Assembly: GCA_016703785.1 (NCBI GenBank)
Contig: JADJBM010000032.1
Location: 310,001 to 374,000, forward strand
From: Betaproteobacteria bacterium
Lineage (GTDB): Bacteria > Pseudomonadota > Gammaproteobacteria > Burkholderiales > Rhodocyclaceae
DNA length: 64,000 nt
Reading direction: 5' to 3'
Shown here: one piece after another, positions 63,664-64,000 of the stretch
Position numbering within the stretch: position 1 is the first letter of the stretch
How the letters are laid out: every line of letters begins with the position of its first letter
Position numbers and translations under genes: made by a program
Notes under the pieces: generated by a model
The model's input: the letters and a program-made list of their open reading frames with translations, nothing else
Database searches by the model: none
What the model was told of the DNA's origin: nothing

Positions 63664-64000
63664 ACGCCAGCGAAACCACCGTCGCAGTCGTCGGCCTGGG
63701 CTATGTCGGCCTGCCGCTCGCTGTCGCCTTCGGCAAGAAATTCCGCACCATCGGCTACGACCTCTCCGAGGAGAAGATCGCCGACTATTGCCGCCACATC
63801 GACCCGACCGGCGAGGTGAGCGGCGACGAATTGCGCGCCGCTGGCGGACTCGAGTGCACCGCCGACCCCCGCCGTCTCGCGGAGGCTGACTTTGTCATCG
63901 TCGCCGTGCCGACGCCGGTCGATGCCGCGCGCAGACCGGACCTGCGGTTGCTGATCGCCGCCGCTGAAATCGTGGGCGCCCATCTCAAGTGCGGCGCCAC
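63660..64000 (+). CDS. Nucleotide-sugar dehydrogenase, UDP-GlcNAc/UDP-Glc 6-dehydrogenase family (3' end cut off)
   Basis: 113 residues visible before the window ends. NAD motif VAVVGLGYVGLPLAVAFGKKF near residue 8, GYDLSEEKIADYCRHIDPTGEV, and ADFVIVAVPTPVDAARRPDL near 78. The pattern is nearer to TviB/WbpO-type UDP-N-acetylhexosamine dehydrogenases than to plain UDP-glucose dehydrogenase. With the epimerase at 61999 it would make uronic-acid sugars for capsule or EPS. Confidence 0.88.
   Translation, partial: MNASETTVAVVGLGYVGLPLAVAFGKKFRTIGYDLSEEKIADYCRHIDPTGEVSGDELRAAGGLECTADPRRLAEADFVIVAVPTPVDAARRPDLRLLIAAAEIVGAHLKCGA
63870..63893 (-). repeat. Bipartite motif copy 15 (inside sugar dehydrogenase)
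   Basis: Minus strand: AAAGTCAGC, spacer CTCCGCGAG, ACGGCG; both half-sites exact. The sense peptide (RRLAEADFV) is a normal family segment, so this copy could be fortuitous. Confidence 0.55.

Overview
The window reads as about 64 kb of a GC-rich betaproteobacterial chromosome, probably Rhodocyclales or a close relative. Supporting signs are the WaaC/WaaA lipopolysaccharide pair, a MarR-type exopolysaccharide regulator, a DUF4124 protein, a MCRIF-type RHH regulator and a large acyl-CoA catabolism gene set. The assignment is by family content only. The assembly is imperfect: four homopolymer-rich patches (32093-32108, 33850-33984, 59545-59665, 62999-63130) and several single-base frameshifts (atuF, livG, gabD) look like sequence or gap-filling errors.

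Layout. (1) 1-9787, rightward: an acyclic-terpene-utilisation (Atu)-like cluster with an SDR, a geranyl-CoA-carboxylase-like beta subunit, a citronellyl-CoA-dehydrogenase-like enzyme, the biotin-carrying alpha subunit (broken), a second acyl-CoA dehydrogenase (split by a palindromic repeat), a 2,4-dienoyl-CoA reductase-like flavoenzyme and a hotdog protein. (2) 9788-12131: a lower-GC patch with REP-like sequence and a membrane protein, then a rubrerythrin-like protein and a toxin-antitoxin pair. (3) 12138-18916: cytochrome b561, a Spy/CpxP-like protein divergent from a two-component system, a PAS sensor kinase, an alpha/beta hydrolase and a TetR regulator. (4) 19002-30309, leftward: acyl-CoA dehydrogenase, thiolase, FadB-like enzyme, LivHMGF transporter, AMP-forming acyl-CoA ligase and LivK-like binding protein, ending in a strong terminator. 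(5) 30440-35696, rightward and divergent from (4): AidB-like acyl-CoA dehydrogenase, AtuA, a small AtuA-like partner, enoyl-CoA hydratase, TetR regulator and a small membrane protein. (6) 35703-45438: LuxR regulator, nitronate-monooxygenase-like enzyme, MFS transporter with a coupled 44-residue protein, gabD, Zn-alcohol dehydrogenase, RHH regulator, DJ-1/PfpI protein, DUF4124 and thiC with a TPP riboswitch. (7) 45681-59545: lemA/DUF2207, then TetR, two tandem RND pumps, a Pcm-like methyltransferase, rhodanese and tolC. (8) 59665-64000: waaA/waaC, then a UDP-sugar epimerase, EPS MarR regulator and UDP-sugar dehydrogenase that start a polysaccharide locus.

Functionally, regions 1, 4 and 5 look like one programme: uptake of an organic acid, CoA activation, beta-oxidation, and carboxylation of a branched (terpenoid-type) acyl-CoA. 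A 22-bp imperfect palindrome at 30374-30395 between the divergent operons is a good candidate operator for the TetR protein encoded at 34732.

The most unusual signal is not a gene. A bipartite motif, AAAGTCAGY then exactly nine bases then ACGGCG, occurs 15 times (12 with both halves exact) on both strands, between genes and inside genes in all three reading frames. I do not recognise it as a described element. A second family of GC-rich palindromic repeats (eight loci) lies between genes and also inside three of them.
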